Shown here: one piece after another, positions 1 to 11,152 of the stretch | Position numbering within the stretch: position 1 is the first letter of the stretch | How the letters are laid out: every line of letters starts with the position of its first letter | NCBI GenBank assembly: GCA_946122785.1 | Contig: CAMGYJ010000002.1 | Coordinates: 61,281,703-61,345,702, forward strand | Direction: 5' to 3' | DNA: 64,000 bases | Source: Linum tenue | Taxonomy: Eukaryota > Streptophyta > Magnoliopsida > Malpighiales > Linaceae | Translations under genes and position numbers: made by a program | The notes under the pieces: model-generated | What the model saw: only the letters and a program-made list of their open reading frames with translations | Databases searched by the model: none | What the model was told of the DNA's origin: nothing

Positions 1-1120
1 TTTGCTTTTACATGCAGCAATAGACAGATTTTAACCCAAATCGTCGACCACTTGATCATGCATGCGCTTGAGGCATTGGTTGTTAGCCAAGAGCGAAACG
101 GGCCTGTCATTGCAACTATGACTTCTATGGTCGGCCACTGTTCAGATGGTAAGATTTGTGCCAACACAACATGCCGCCGCTTTGTCTGTTCCTCAGTTCT
201 TCATTCTTTTGGAGTCAGGGAAAAATATTTACAAGAATACATGCAGTACAAGGGTCATCGTTGACCAAACCTTACGAATGCATAGGCCCAGCTTTTACAG
301 GTTTGCATCCTTTTACAAAAACCCAGTATTATTTTAGATCATATCTTGCATACATTGTTCGCCTTTCGTTTCGATGCAGACATTCGAGTTCGAATATGCC
401 GATCTTCTACATTAGTCAATGGCGCGCCAATGACATTGTCAGACCGGTCCAACGACATGGTCCATGCCACTCGATAGCAGACTTACTTTTCCTGTTGGCT
501 GAGGATGATGCGCTGCACACTGCGCCGCTCAACAGTGTATTTTGCCTTAACTTTTACCAGGATTCACATACTACTTAAATTACACACCCCTAATCCTTCT
601 TTGTTCTTTATCTGTAGGCAACATTTAGGTGTTTGGCGACAATTCAGAAAATCAATCACCAATCTGGATTCTTTACTTGGTTGTGCCCTGAATGCTCACC
701 ACAAAAACATAAATTGTCCCCGAATGATGTCTGTTCTAATTGCTCTGCATCCATTGCTCATGATGACAGGATTAAAAGGTACGCACATAAAAGTAATAGT
801 ATACTTAGACCGATAGAATCATCAAATTGACTCAGATTTCTCATACAACCATAAATAGTTTCTATATCTCAGCCGACGTCTGTGACGAGACATTTAAGAC
901 TTCATTCTTGATTAGTCATGAAGCAGCTTCTGCATTACTGCAAACATTTCCTCTATGGGACCTTGAAGACGCAGATGTTCGCCGTCTCCTCCAACCTGTC
1001 CTTTACCGCACTTATACATTTGAGATCAAAATGTTGCCTTGCTGTAAGGATAGGCATGAACGCTTTGAAGTTGTTGCAGTCTGGCATCGTCATGCTGCAG
1101 GTGTTCAGGATTGGTTTTAA
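1..1120 (+). CDS. RPA1-like protein A, C-terminal part (5' end outside window)
   Basis: Several exons of an RPA70-like single-strand DNA-binding protein can be read. An open stretch at about 17-150 includes the residues PVIATMTSM. A second lies at about 390-537 (frame with SIADLLFLLAEDDALHTAP). A third at about 619-777 starts after a TAG acceptor and holds ATIQKI followed by a zinc-ribbon-like CPEC...CSNC. The last, about 831-1120, ends in TAA. The order ATIxxI, zinc ribbon, final OB fold is that of the RPA1 DBD-C domain. The first exon assignments are uncertain because other frames are also open there. It is the first of three similar genes in the same orientation, consistent with cargo of the Helitron that ends at 7746. 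It could be a pseudogene; only the last two exons are convincing. Confidence 0.5.
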
Positions 1121-2606
1121 GCGTCTTAGAAATAAGGATTCAGGGTTAGCATTTAGTTTTGTAAAATATATTTCGTTTCAATGTCTTTGTGTTCCTTAGA
1201 TTTGCTTTGCGAAAGCCCTTCGCTGTATTTTCGCCACCAAGACTCCAGGATGTTACCTCTTCCGATGTCATTGTAATGAACACAGATAGTCTCGCCATTT
1301 TGTACGTGCTCCTTCCTATCGGCAACTCTACCTCGGACCCCATGTGACTAAATAATGTGCTTGCTCGCAGACAACAAAAAAACAGGTACATCACTTGACA
1401 GCCTATCGATACATAGAGAGTTTGACCACCAAACTAGCTCTATAGTCTCTGGACCCATTTGATCATTAAGAAAGTCCACTCTAAAACCAAATTATGCAAC
1501 TGCACGGCTTCCAAACCTAAGGATCTTTATTAATGCCTGCAAATATGTGACTGATTTGTACACGGATGAGAGGAGATTTAACATGGACAGAGAGTACTCA
1601 GTGTTGCCCCAGCAACCTTTAAAAACAAGATGGAACAAGACCCTAATTACTTGCCCAGTTTGCGTAATCAGTCCAGTTATGAATAGGTTATCGAAAACAC
1701 CCGCTAGCATTATAACTGGGCCAATTTAAACCATGATGGATATACTTTCTAGATACATTCTTCCGCCCCAGTTGGGTCGACAGAAATGCACAACTTACCA
1801 ATTCGGCCCACCAATTATGCATGATGCAGTTTTTAAACATACCATAACCGATTGGCCCGGCCCAATAGCTTTCTCCATCAAACCCTTCCACTTTGTCTCC
1901 TAAAATAAACTGCCTGTCTTTCTGTCGTTCAGATCACCCTTTGTTCGTAACAAAAAACCCTAAGTTATAAAACCGGCCAGAGAAGCGCTGCTGGTCCCCC
2001 ACCTTCAGCATAACCCGCCCAGAGAAACGCTGCCAGTCCCCCAGCGTCAGCATCTGCCCACACTTTCGCGTTGACTGTGAGTTCGATATTGTTTTTAATG
2101 GTCTTTCATTCCCTGTGTTTCGGTTTTTGCTAGCCGTTCTTCTGTACCCTTTGGCGGCAAAAGTTCTACTGACCTATCTTTGGATTTAACGGGGGACTCT
2201 AAAAGTGTGTGGGTGAGGTTTTGAATAATCGACTTGGAAAGGGACATATGCATTAATCGAATGTCCTTCTAAACTAGACTATTTGTTGTTTTGCCGCTAA
2301 ATGTCGACAGGTCTCCAAATAGCGAGCAAGGACATGGTTCTTTGTTGGTGCAATAACCTGTGCATTTTTACTGTTATTTCTGATAGCTTTCACATTTATT
2401 CTGGTGATCATATTTCTTCCCGCAGCTATAGAAAGCAAGTTCGTCCTGCACCCAAAAAGTCCTGCCACTGAGTTCTGTTTTTTGGCAATCACAGAGAGCG
2501 AAATGTTACCACAGGACCCACATGGTATTTTCCCATTACTGAACAATAGCCTTATCTCCGTATGCTTTTATGTGTTGTCATGCAGTTTCGCTTTGTTTTA
2601 GATGTC
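1121..2606. other. Spacer between RPA-like genes A and B
   Basis: No convincing coding sequence was found. A short imperfect tandem repeat lies at about 1979-2054: two copies of roughly 40 bases, each containing a CAGAGAAxCGCTGC core followed by a CCCCCA stretch. It sits about 550 bases before the first coding exon of gene B and may belong to its 5' region. The open frames on the minus strand here show no family resemblance that I recognise. Confidence 0.4.
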
Positions 2607-4442
2607 ATGCAGCAATCCACAACCTTCCGTGAACTCCATCTGGGAACCAACAACATTTTCCTCATGGCACGCCTACTGAACATCTGGACAGAATGTGACC
2701 CCTGTGAAACTACATCTGCTACCTCTATACAAATGCTTTGGCTAGACAAAGAGGTACGTCTATAAAAAACAAAACTACTTCCTGCTTATACTTTAAACAT
2801 AGAATGTTTAGTGAACACATGTTTCCAACATTGTAACTGCTATAGGGACAGCTTATGGAAGCTGTTGTGCGATGTGGAAACTCTCCTGACATGTGTTCAG
2901 ACATGAACCTTGGTTGTCTCTACACCATGATAAACCCAACTGTGATACCGGCTAAATCTGAACGTCGAATTGCACCTTCCACTTTGAGATTGTCTTTCAC
3001 AAATAGAGGTGCGTTCGAAGGAATCCATGAATATCGCAGCACCATGACTTTTCCAGATGACTGTGCCCATCAAGTCCTTTGTGATTACAGTGTTTTCTCC
3101 TGCAAGTCTCCCACTCTGTTACTCAGGTATTTCTTCTTCGTGCTTAACCAACTGAACACAGCATCCTGCATCTTAAATTGATGCACAGAATATTTTATTT
3201 CCCTAAATATAATAATTTACAGACCACATGCAACCAATAACTCAACCAGATTCATGCTTCAGAAATCACAGGATGCGTGACGCACATAACAGAACCACTT
3301 AGGGTCAATTCTGATACATTTATGTTCCAAATCTATCTTGAAGACATGAGGTATGCTTCGAAATCAGTTTATGTTTTATACGTTTGAATGGAAATGGGTC
3401 TGTATTAACACTCATTAGTTGTCTTCCAACTTCATAGTGGCAATAAAGGACTTGTGAGCTACATCGGAACGCGGATTAAACAATTCATTCATAGTGCTGA
3501 TGGAAGCGAGGTGCATTATCCTCTGATCATTACAGCAACAGGCCTCACCCGAAATGTCCACGAATTCACCCATATTCCGCCGTTTTGTTTCGTGACATCT
3601 CCTGGGACCCGTCTCATTGTGCAACCATACAATGAAACGACACATCTTTTAATGAACAGGTATGCTGTACTATTTGCATCTTTCTTTTCATTATATGCAT
3701 CTTCTTCTACCAGTTAGCTAATTGAACACAACAAACCTACTAGGTTCTTTCATAACAGATTGCCAGTGGACATCATTGACTACAGCTCGAAGGAGCGCCT
3801 TGGATACCTTCGGCGCAAGATTCCTCCCAGAATTTCACTGCTGGAATTGAAGACCAAAGTTCCATTAGGAGAAATGGAAACTGAGGTGACTTTCCTTACC
3901 TTCTTTGTGCAACTGTAGATTGTTAAGCAAGTATATATGAAAATTATCAAGCATCCTCAGGTGGCCTTCCAACAAAATAAATGTTTTAGTTACTCACAAA
4001 AACTGGATTTGACATTTTTTCCTAATTCAATCCGTGTGACAGATACTCTATCGATGCAAATTGAAGATACTTAAGTTCCATCTTGGTTCTGAGACCTGCA
4101 AAACTTTTCCTGAAGACACTGAGTATTTCCAAATTACGACTACTTTTCTTTTCCTTATTGTTAAGTAACAATTCATTGCTACCACATCTCTAATCTACGT
4201 ATACGTTTAGATTGTACTACGAATTGCAGGCTGAATGCGAATCAGGAAATCACACCGCAACAATAGTTCTGAATCATCAACCTTCTCTTGCTCTAATCCG
4301 TATGCCACCGCTCGAGTTCCAAATGATGCCATATGACGAGAGAGTTGAGTTGCTCAAAACATTCTGCAATGTTCAGCTAATGGCAGAACTGTACATCGTG
4401 GGATCAGAAGATTCAGATGAACCACACATCCGCATGTTGTGA
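2607..4442 (+). CDS. RPA1-like protein B (OB-fold ssDNA-binding), probably degraded
   Basis: Exons read: 2607-2753 (starting MQQSTTFRELHLG; an in-frame ATG also lies at 2562), 2846-3126, about 3267-3350, 3438-3659, 3759-3885, about 4043-4166 and about 4212-4442. The first two give the N-terminal OB fold of the plant DUF223/RPA1 type (ARLLNIWTE...MLWLDKEGQLMEAVV). The next supplies the conserved linker (ITGCVTHI), then the second OB fold (GNKGLVSYIG...PLIITATGL) and a weak C-terminal fold. Most introns are GT-AG and keep phase. The junction between exons 2 and 3 does not close in frame by my reading, and the zinc ribbon expected before the last exon is reduced to two cysteines. A possible extra last exon ends in TAA at 4682-4684. 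In the family these proteins bind single-stranded DNA; here the copy is likely decaying. Confidence 0.5.
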
Positions 4443-5451
4443 TTTGGGATTCAAAAGCATTTCAGCCATTGCGAGAACTTAAATTGCGCATCTGACCGAA
4501 GTCCTTACATTGCAGTCAAAGAAGGTACATTCCTTCCTACTTTTGTTTTGCATTCAGTGGAACATTAGTGTTCGTGGGCACAACCATTTTTTGCGCACTA
4601 ATAAATACCCACATGTCTGTTCTTATTGCAGCTCTTAGGACTAAGGAACGAATTGGGTTGTTGCCTGAGGAAGGATCAAAGTAAGGCAGGCCCAGAAGAC
4701 ATGGATTGCAACATTATTAGTTAATTCGATCTTTTGAGAATTGGAATAGTCCCATCTTTATTTCCATTTCTGAACATAAACTGTTCTGGTACGTTGTGTA
4801 TGGTAGCTACCGTTTAAGCTCAACCATCCAAATAGTTCAGATCTAAACAATGTACTTGGCAATGCACGTTCGTATTTTATTCGTCTTAGTTATGCCCTTT
4901 CTGCAGTTCCTTTGTTTTACATGTGTTTGAGTGTTCTGTCTTCACTCTTGTGTCGTTACTGTTCTGTTATATTAGATCTCAAGATCATTACAGATATCAT
5001 TAACCACCCCTTATTCGCTATCTACAGTGTACTGTGTTCCTAATGTAACCTCCTCTAATTCGACTAAAATCGGTCATTCCCTTCTAGCCTCCAGTGTTAG
5101 TATGTTTTCCCCCATTTGCTGTACTGTTGCCTCAGTTGAAAAGTAATAGATTCCCTTCACACCACTTGTCCTTTTAGTCTTTTCTTCTACGAACATTGTT
5201 TATTGTATTTTGAATCATTTTGGGCCGCAGAAACACTGAACAGTTCGAGAGAAAGTTTATGTGTTTTGTTGTTTTATTCAACGTTTAGGAAGATCCCTGC
5301 TCTTATCTCACCTTTCATCCTCTCTCATCAACTTTACTCTTCTTCCGCTATTTCCTCACTAAAATCCTAAATCAGCATACTGTTCCTGTTCAACCTTCCT
5401 TCTGGTGTCATCCGGTTCGATCTTCGTCCCCAATTCCCTCACAAAAGAGAC
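4443..5451. other. Spacer between RPA-like genes B and C
   Basis: After the gene B stop there is a short stretch (4633-4684) that follows a TTGCAG acceptor and reads RTKERIGLLPEEGSK before TAA; it could be an alternative terminal exon of gene B. The remainder is T-rich, contains no recognisable coding sequence and probably holds the promoter of gene C. Confidence 0.35.
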
Positions 5452-7321
5452 ATGCTTCCGCAAAAGCTGCTTCTGGATTTGAATGGAACTGAAGGGCCAG
5501 AAGCTGCTCTCAAGATACGACTCTTGCATGTTTGGGGTTATTGCAATTCAGAAAATCCATCCATTCTCTCACAGTTTTGCAGTCTTTGGACCGATTCCAA
5601 GGTAATATAGCATTTCCTTTAACGTTTTTTGTTGCAATTGCCAGTGCAAATTGTGCTCTTCGGTCATTTCTCTTGCTTCGCCTCCTCCCTGTTTAACAGG
5701 GAACCTTAATCCAGGCCATCGCGACACCACATTTAGGTCACCGATTTGGCCCACACCTGCAACTAGGGTGTGTCTACTTAGTTACTGGATTCCAGCTGGC
5801 AAAACCACAGCCACTGTGCCGCCCTTGCTCCCATAGATTTAGTTTGGTCCTTTCTCAGGGAACCATATTTGAGGATGTAACCATGTTGTCACCGGGTTTC
5901 TGTGCTGATTCATTTGAGTTTTTTCACTTCAGTTCCTTGCACGGCTTACCTCGCTCAACAAACCAGCTCATAGGTTCACCTGGCAATTACTGTAATCTCA
6001 TCACATATACTTCACTTGGTTTTTTGCACTAATGAATTGACGCTCTTGTAACACCTCTTCAAATGTAGATGTTGTTGGCAGAGTTGTTTCTGTGAGCGGG
6101 TTATCCTGTTCGGCAACATCCACTGGTGCTATTATTAGGCGGAAACTGGTCATACAAAACGAAAGGTTTTCAATGCAATGCGATTGTGTACCTTTCCATT
6201 TGTAGTTGATTAAACGTAATTCCAATCATCTCCGTCTAACCTGCACTTGACTATTGCAGAAATATACGTGTTAACATCACCATATGTGGCGATGTTGCTC
6301 GATCACTAGATGGAGAAGAACTAGCATACCTTGGCCGCATGGGTTCTGTTATACTTGGTGTATGCAGTCTTCAAGTTACTGACGCCACAACAGGTTTACA
6401 CTGCACCTTTATCCCTCACAGTTAATGCTATTGCTAATCCATTCTACGACGACTCACATCTCCTTTCCTACTTTTACCAAAGGCGGCATTTTTTTAACCA
6501 GCACCTCCGCTACACGGTTTGTTTTGGAGCCATCTTCTGAATTGGCAAATGTTTTGCGTGCTACGTAAGTCTCTTACAAGATGCCGCTTTTAGTAATTTA
6601 CTTTCCGTTTATCTCATATACTTTCGAAATTGTAGTGCTACTGGTGGTACAGATACGATCCGATATTATCCTCCATGCTTTTCCACTTATTTTGAAGAGG
6701 AAATGTTTCGAGCTGACAGTACCAAGACAATTATGGACCTCATCCGCCTTTCCAGAAATCCAATGGTTGACGTGCGTTCTTTTGTCATAACTTTTACTGT
6801 CACAGCACTGTGTCTTATTACTTCATGGCAGGTTAAAGCATAATCTGCACTATTAATGTAGCCAGCCATTATTTTCATGCTTCAAAATTTATTCTGCCTC
6901 ACCACTAGATGGATCTGTTTTCCAGTCCCTTTTCCCAGTAAACTAACAAATTTTCTTGGCTGCTTAGCTAAATTTTCTCACCAGTTTTGTTTACCTACAG
7001 GCTACCCAGTACTATTGTTTGGCGCAAGTCCTCTCCACTGAGGCTTCAAGATCATGGTTCTACTTAGGATGTGCCTTTTGCTTTAAGACAGCTAGGGAAT
7101 TTCCTGGCACTGGTGATTTTTTTTGTGAAGAACATGGCCAACTAAAGGCTGAAGAAACCGAACATTGGTTAGTTTAAAATCCACCTTTTCCCCATCAGTC
7201 AAGTGGGCACGCCCAATTCAACCCTGAAATTTTAATACATTTTTACAGCTACAAAATTCATTTGGCTGTCGGAGACACTACTGGTTCGGCGTGCTTCGTC
7301 GCACTTGGAAAGGACCGCTGA
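5452..7321 (+). CDS. RPA1-like protein C, eight exons, frameshifted in last exon
   Basis: Exons 5452-5601, 5700-5973, 6069-6165, 6260-6393, 6483-6564, 6636-6771, 7001-7167 and 7249-7321 join with GT-AG introns and matching phases, giving 370 residues. Domains in order: N-terminal OB fold (KIRLLHVWGY), linker QLIDVVGRVVSV, second OB fold (RNIRVNITICGDVARSL, then TSTSATRFVLEP), and a C4/CxxH zinc ribbon (WFYLGCAFC...FFCEEH) opening the last fold (YKIHLAVGDTTGSACFV). This is the RPA70 DBD-A/B/C layout, a single-strand DNA-binding protein. The frame then meets TGA at 7319-7321, exactly where family members continue. Shifting by one base after GKD restores AESLLGVTANELL and runs to a stop at 7512-7514. 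So one extra base, probably the C in GACCGCT, breaks an otherwise clean gene. It is the nearest gene to the Helitron 3' terminus. Confidence 0.65.
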
Positions 7322-7716
7322 ATCTTTGCTTGGAGTTACAGCAAACGAACTATTGTTGCAGCATCCCCACCGCCATGGCCATTTCCCTCCGGCAATTGTG
7401 GCCATGAATGGATGTTGGTTTTCGTTTTGTGTGCAACTCCCTAAACCTGGATATCTGGCTCAGACTCCTCTGGAGTTTACTATACTTTCTGCATTCGACC
7501 GCAGCCAGCTTTAACAATAAACTAATGAAAACGTCAACGCTTGCGCAGAAAGTCATTGTGCTCGACCGTTGTCTTACCTATATTATCCCAGTATTTAGCA
7601 ATATTTGCACTTCAACATCAACAGACTTATGTATCCGCGATGTACGTACAAACTATTCACATGCACAATGACTCCGCTTTTTCGCTTACAACTCTCCATT
7701 CCCACAATATAGTCTC

Positions 7717-7746
7717 CCCGCCGCAGAGCGCGGGCTTCTTTACTAG
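7717..7746 (+). repeat. Helitron 3' terminal hairpin and CTAG
   Basis: CCCG at 7717-7720 pairs with CGGG at 7731-7734. After one bulged C, CGC at 7722-7724 pairs with GCG at 7728-7730 around an AGA loop. Eight bases follow (7735-7742), then CTAG (7743-7746) with T at 7747. Hairpin, spacing, CTRR ending and following T all agree with the known Helitron terminus, where the hairpin acts as the stop signal of rolling-circle transposition. Confidence 0.7.
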
Positions 7747-7877
7747 TGTGGTTAATTGCGTAATCGCAGAGAAAAAATCGGTTACACGGTCAACTAAAAA
7801 CCAATGATAGTGGACGGTCGGTGGTGGCGGTTACGGAGGCGATTAATTGCAAGATTTGAGATGATGGTGGGCGGGTT

Positions 7878-7949
7878 GGGCTGTAATCAATGGCGCTTAA
7901 CCGCATTTGCGGTTCAGTTTAACTATAACCGCACTACTTAACAGCCCTA
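7878..7949. repeat. Short hAT-like terminal fragment
   Basis: GGGCTGT at 7878-7884 and ACAGCCC at 7941-7947 are inverted. The interior holds repeated AACCGC/GCGGTT motifs (7899-7931). The reverse complement begins TTAGGGCTGTTAAG, which resembles hAT element ends. Only about 70 bases remain, no target duplication is visible, and the assignment is tentative. Confidence 0.25.
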
Positions 7950-7969
7950 AATAGATGTATTGCTAACTG

Positions 7970-10960
7970 GGATTGGAAACTTTTGTATCCTAATCACCAA
8001 AATTACCATCTTGACCGGTGTGGTTTTGACCATTGCCTGATCCTCCTTTATACTACTAGAAAGGAGTTGAAATTTTTTGGTTCAAAGATCCCGAGAGATG
8101 TGGTATTGTCAATCAGCAATATTGGATGGTTCTGAACTCAAGAGTTTGAGCAAAAATAAGTTTGGTGATATCAAAAGCAAAATTGACAGAATTGAGAATC
8201 TGTCAAAAATGGTTTCAATTATAAGCCGAAGACAAAAATTGTTCTTGAGCAGAGGAAGGTCTTAGAGGAAGAGAGAGTCTAGATTATTCATCAGGAAGAG
8301 ATGATGTGGAGACAGAGGTTAATGGCGGATTGACTGAAAGAAGGAGATAAGAACACTAAGTTTTTTCATTCAAAAGCTACAGCTAAAAGAAAGCAAAATA
8401 CAATCCAGATGTTGCAAAACGAAAAGGGTTAGAAGGAAGTAGTGGGATGCATCAATGATTACTTTAAACTCTTCTCACTAGGGGTCTCATCCCAAACAAT
8501 GATTTTGTTGTACAGGCTTTTGAAAAGAAGATCACCACAACCATGAATGAAAAGCTTATGCATCCTTTTAAAACATATGAAATTAAAGGGGCATTAAATC
8601 AAATGGGTCCGAAAAAAGCTCCAGGTTCGGATGGTTTTTCAGCGGGTTTCTTTCAGTGAAACTAGAATGCTATTGGTCCTAAGGTAACTAAAACAGTCTC
8701 AATTTCCTTAATGGAGGGACTCGCTCCCCTGATCTTAACCACACACTTATTGTTCTTATTCCTAAGGTGACGTACCATTCGACAACTAAGAAATTCAGAC
8801 CTATCAGCCATTTTGTTGTCATATACAATATCATCTCAAAGGTTTTTGGCCAACAAATTAAAGCTTGTTCTTGAAGATATTATTGTTGTGGAACAAATCA
8901 CATTTGTCCCTGAAGATGTATCGCTGACAATGTGATTATTGTTTTTGAATGTTTTCAGTTTATGAAGTAGAGAGAGAAGGGTAAGGAAAGTTTTTTCGCT
9001 GCCAAACTCGACATGCCTAAGGTATATGATCGAGTTGAATAGTTTTCCTTGAATAAAGTTATGAGGAATCTTGGCTTCAACGAGAGGTGGATTGATCTCA
9101 TTATGAAATGTGTTTCCTCGGTTTCCTACTCAATTCTTGTCAATAGACATAAGTCTGATTGATTTTCTCCCACTAGAGGATTGAGACAGGGGATCCTTTA
9201 TCACCCTATCTCTTTCTTTTTGTGAAGAAGGCTTTTCAACACTGGTTAAAAAAGCAGAATAATAAGGGAAGCTCAATGGCATTCAAATTAGGAGAAAATC
9301 CCCTAAGATCTCTCATCTCCTATTTGTATATGACAGTGTGTTTTTTGGGAACGCTACTCTTAGAGACTGTGACAAGCTTAAGGAGATTCTAAATATCTAC
9401 GCCGAGAAGTCTGGTCAGCTGAATAACTTCAATAGATCTTATATATCATTTAGTAGCAATGTGAGAATCAGCCGAAGGCTTGAAATTTGTGGTACTTTGG
9501 GGGATCAAGGAGGTCGGAAAACATCCTAAGTATCTTGGACTCCTCACTATTGTGGGAAGATCTAAGAAAGTTCTATTTGAAGAGATAAAAGAAAGAGTTC
9601 GGAAGAGTAGAACTGTCTCGGGCGGGAACAAAAATGATGATTAAAGTAGTGGCTCAAGCTCAGTTCCTTTATCCTATGACTGTTTTTTTTTTTTTATCGC
9701 ACAAAGAACTCTAAATGAAATTCAACGAATGATCTCCAACTTCTGATGGGGACAAAAGGGCAAGGAAACTAAGATTCATTGGTTAAATTGGGAGAAGGAA
9801 CACAGTGTGATGGGTTTGAAGGATTTACGGGCTTTCGATCTGGCTATGCTTGGCAAGAAGGTCTGGAATATTTTGGTTAGAACAAACTCTCTTATGGATA
9901 GAACCCTCAAGGCCAGGTACTTCTCGAAGACTGATATTCTCAACGCAAATTTGGGATACAAACCAAGCTTTATATGGAGAAGCATTGTGGAAGCTAAGGA
10001 AAAAATCAAAGAAAGTTTCAGATGGAGGATTGGTAATGGGGAGTCAATTCGGGCATGGGATGATGCATGGATTCCTGGTAAAAGCTTTTTCCATGCTGAT
10101 CCTCAACCCTATAGTTTGGACCACAAGGAAATGGTAAGCTCTCTCATTGATCACGAAATGGGAGGATGAGACCTGAACATTCTGTGCAAGAAGTTTTATG
10201 GGGGACTATACCCTCACCTCCAAAATTACTCTTCTGGTTCATCTAAATAAAGACAAGCAAGTTTGGATTGACACTAAAGATGGAGTCTACTTAGTCAAAT
10301 CTGCCTATTATTGAATCCGTGCTCTACAATTAAACTACATATCTCGAGACTACATCCCTTCTACTAAGGACTCTTGAGTCCTGGAATCTTTTGTGGAAAT
10401 TTTATGTTCCGCCTAAAGTGTGCATTTTCCTATGGAAAGCATGAAGGAATATCTTACCGATGGGTTGTCACATTGAGGATTGGATTGAGGATGCCAACAT
10501 TTTGTGGCCTTCCTGAAACTCAAATACATGCATTGCAAGATGGGAAAGAGATGTTTGAGATTGGGGAAGGTAAATCTTGTCTTGACTGGTTCAAGGAAGT
10601 TTGAGAGATGTTCGAACAAGAAAAAATTCAAAAATTCAGTGCGGTGTTATGGTGTACATGTGGAAGGAACGTTGCAACCATCTGAACAACAACTATAAAC
10701 TTGATGAGGATGAGATTATCTGACCATCCTTGGGCTGGCTCTGCTCCTTGCTCGATGTTCACAGTTCCAAAGGATCGCCCTCCTCTTCATGCACTTAGTC
10801 TGCTCTTCCCGGCATATGGTCTACACCTCCAGAAGGAGTCTTCAAGTTAAACTCTTATGCGGGTATTCTGCAGCATTATGGCATCGGTCTTGAATGCATC
10901 ATCAAGGATCGGAAGGGCAAGTTCTGTGATGCCAGTGCTACGAAAGATAGGGGTGTTTGC
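7970..10960 (+). mobile_element. Decayed LINE (L1-type non-LTR retrotransposon) remnant
   Basis: Fragments of a LINE ORF2 can be followed in all three plus frames, interrupted by many stops and frameshifts. In order: an endonuclease tail (GFDHCLILL, about 8015-8045); the linker DKNTKFFHSKA (about 8350); KKAPGSDGFSAGFF (about 8612-8655); RT fingers and palm (AAKLDMPKVYDRVE, then SPTRGLRQG; about 9000-9190); the catalytic YADD box mutated to VYDS (about 9325-9340); the thumb and linker (LKDLRAFDLAMLGKKVW, about 9815-9870, inside the longest open part, 9807-10169); a zf-RVT region; and an RNase H start (PPEGVFKLNSYAG, about 10828-10870). The RNase H domain breaks off near 10955 and no poly(A) tail was seen. 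The element is dead and much older than the LINE at 60.5 kb. Confidence 0.75.
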
Positions 10961-11009
10961 AGGCTAATCAAAGCGAAGACAAAGCAAAGCAGTGCATTGA
11001 TATTCTTCA

Positions 11010-11015
11010 TTTATT
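11010..11015 (-). promoter_or_regulatory. Likely SOS1 polyadenylation signal (AATAAA)
   Basis: On the minus strand AATAAA lies about 140 bases after the SOS1 stop codon and before the point where LINE remnants become recognisable (about 10960). This leaves a 3' UTR of roughly 150-190 bases, so SOS1 transcripts could end without entering the opposing LINE remnant. Confidence 0.45.
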
Positions 11016-11152
11016 GTCATTCGTCCTAAACATAAAACACAAACAAGCCACTACAGATTCCTTGGGGTTGGTGGTGGAGCTTGCACCCGGTTCGGCGTAC
11101 TTGAAAACACCCTACATTACCATGTACAGGATTTGGTTGGTTGGTTACAGCT

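Larger units (their letters stand above)
1..7746 (+). mobile_element. Helitron, 3' part, carrying three RPA1-like genes
   Basis: The segment ends with the classical Helitron 3' signature: a GC-rich hairpin at 7717-7734, eight bases, then CTAG at 7743-7746 with a T immediately after, as expected for insertion between A and T. Upstream on the same strand lie three RPA1-like multi-OB-fold genes. Plant Helitrons are known to encode RPA70-like single-strand DNA-binding proteins beside the Rep/helicase gene. No Rep (HUH) or helicase sequence is visible in the window, so the 5' part either lies to the left or has been lost. The element has no terminal inverted repeats or target duplication to check, so its left limit is unknown and position 1 is only the window edge. 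That all three genes belong to one element is an inference from their order and from the terminus. Confidence 0.65.
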
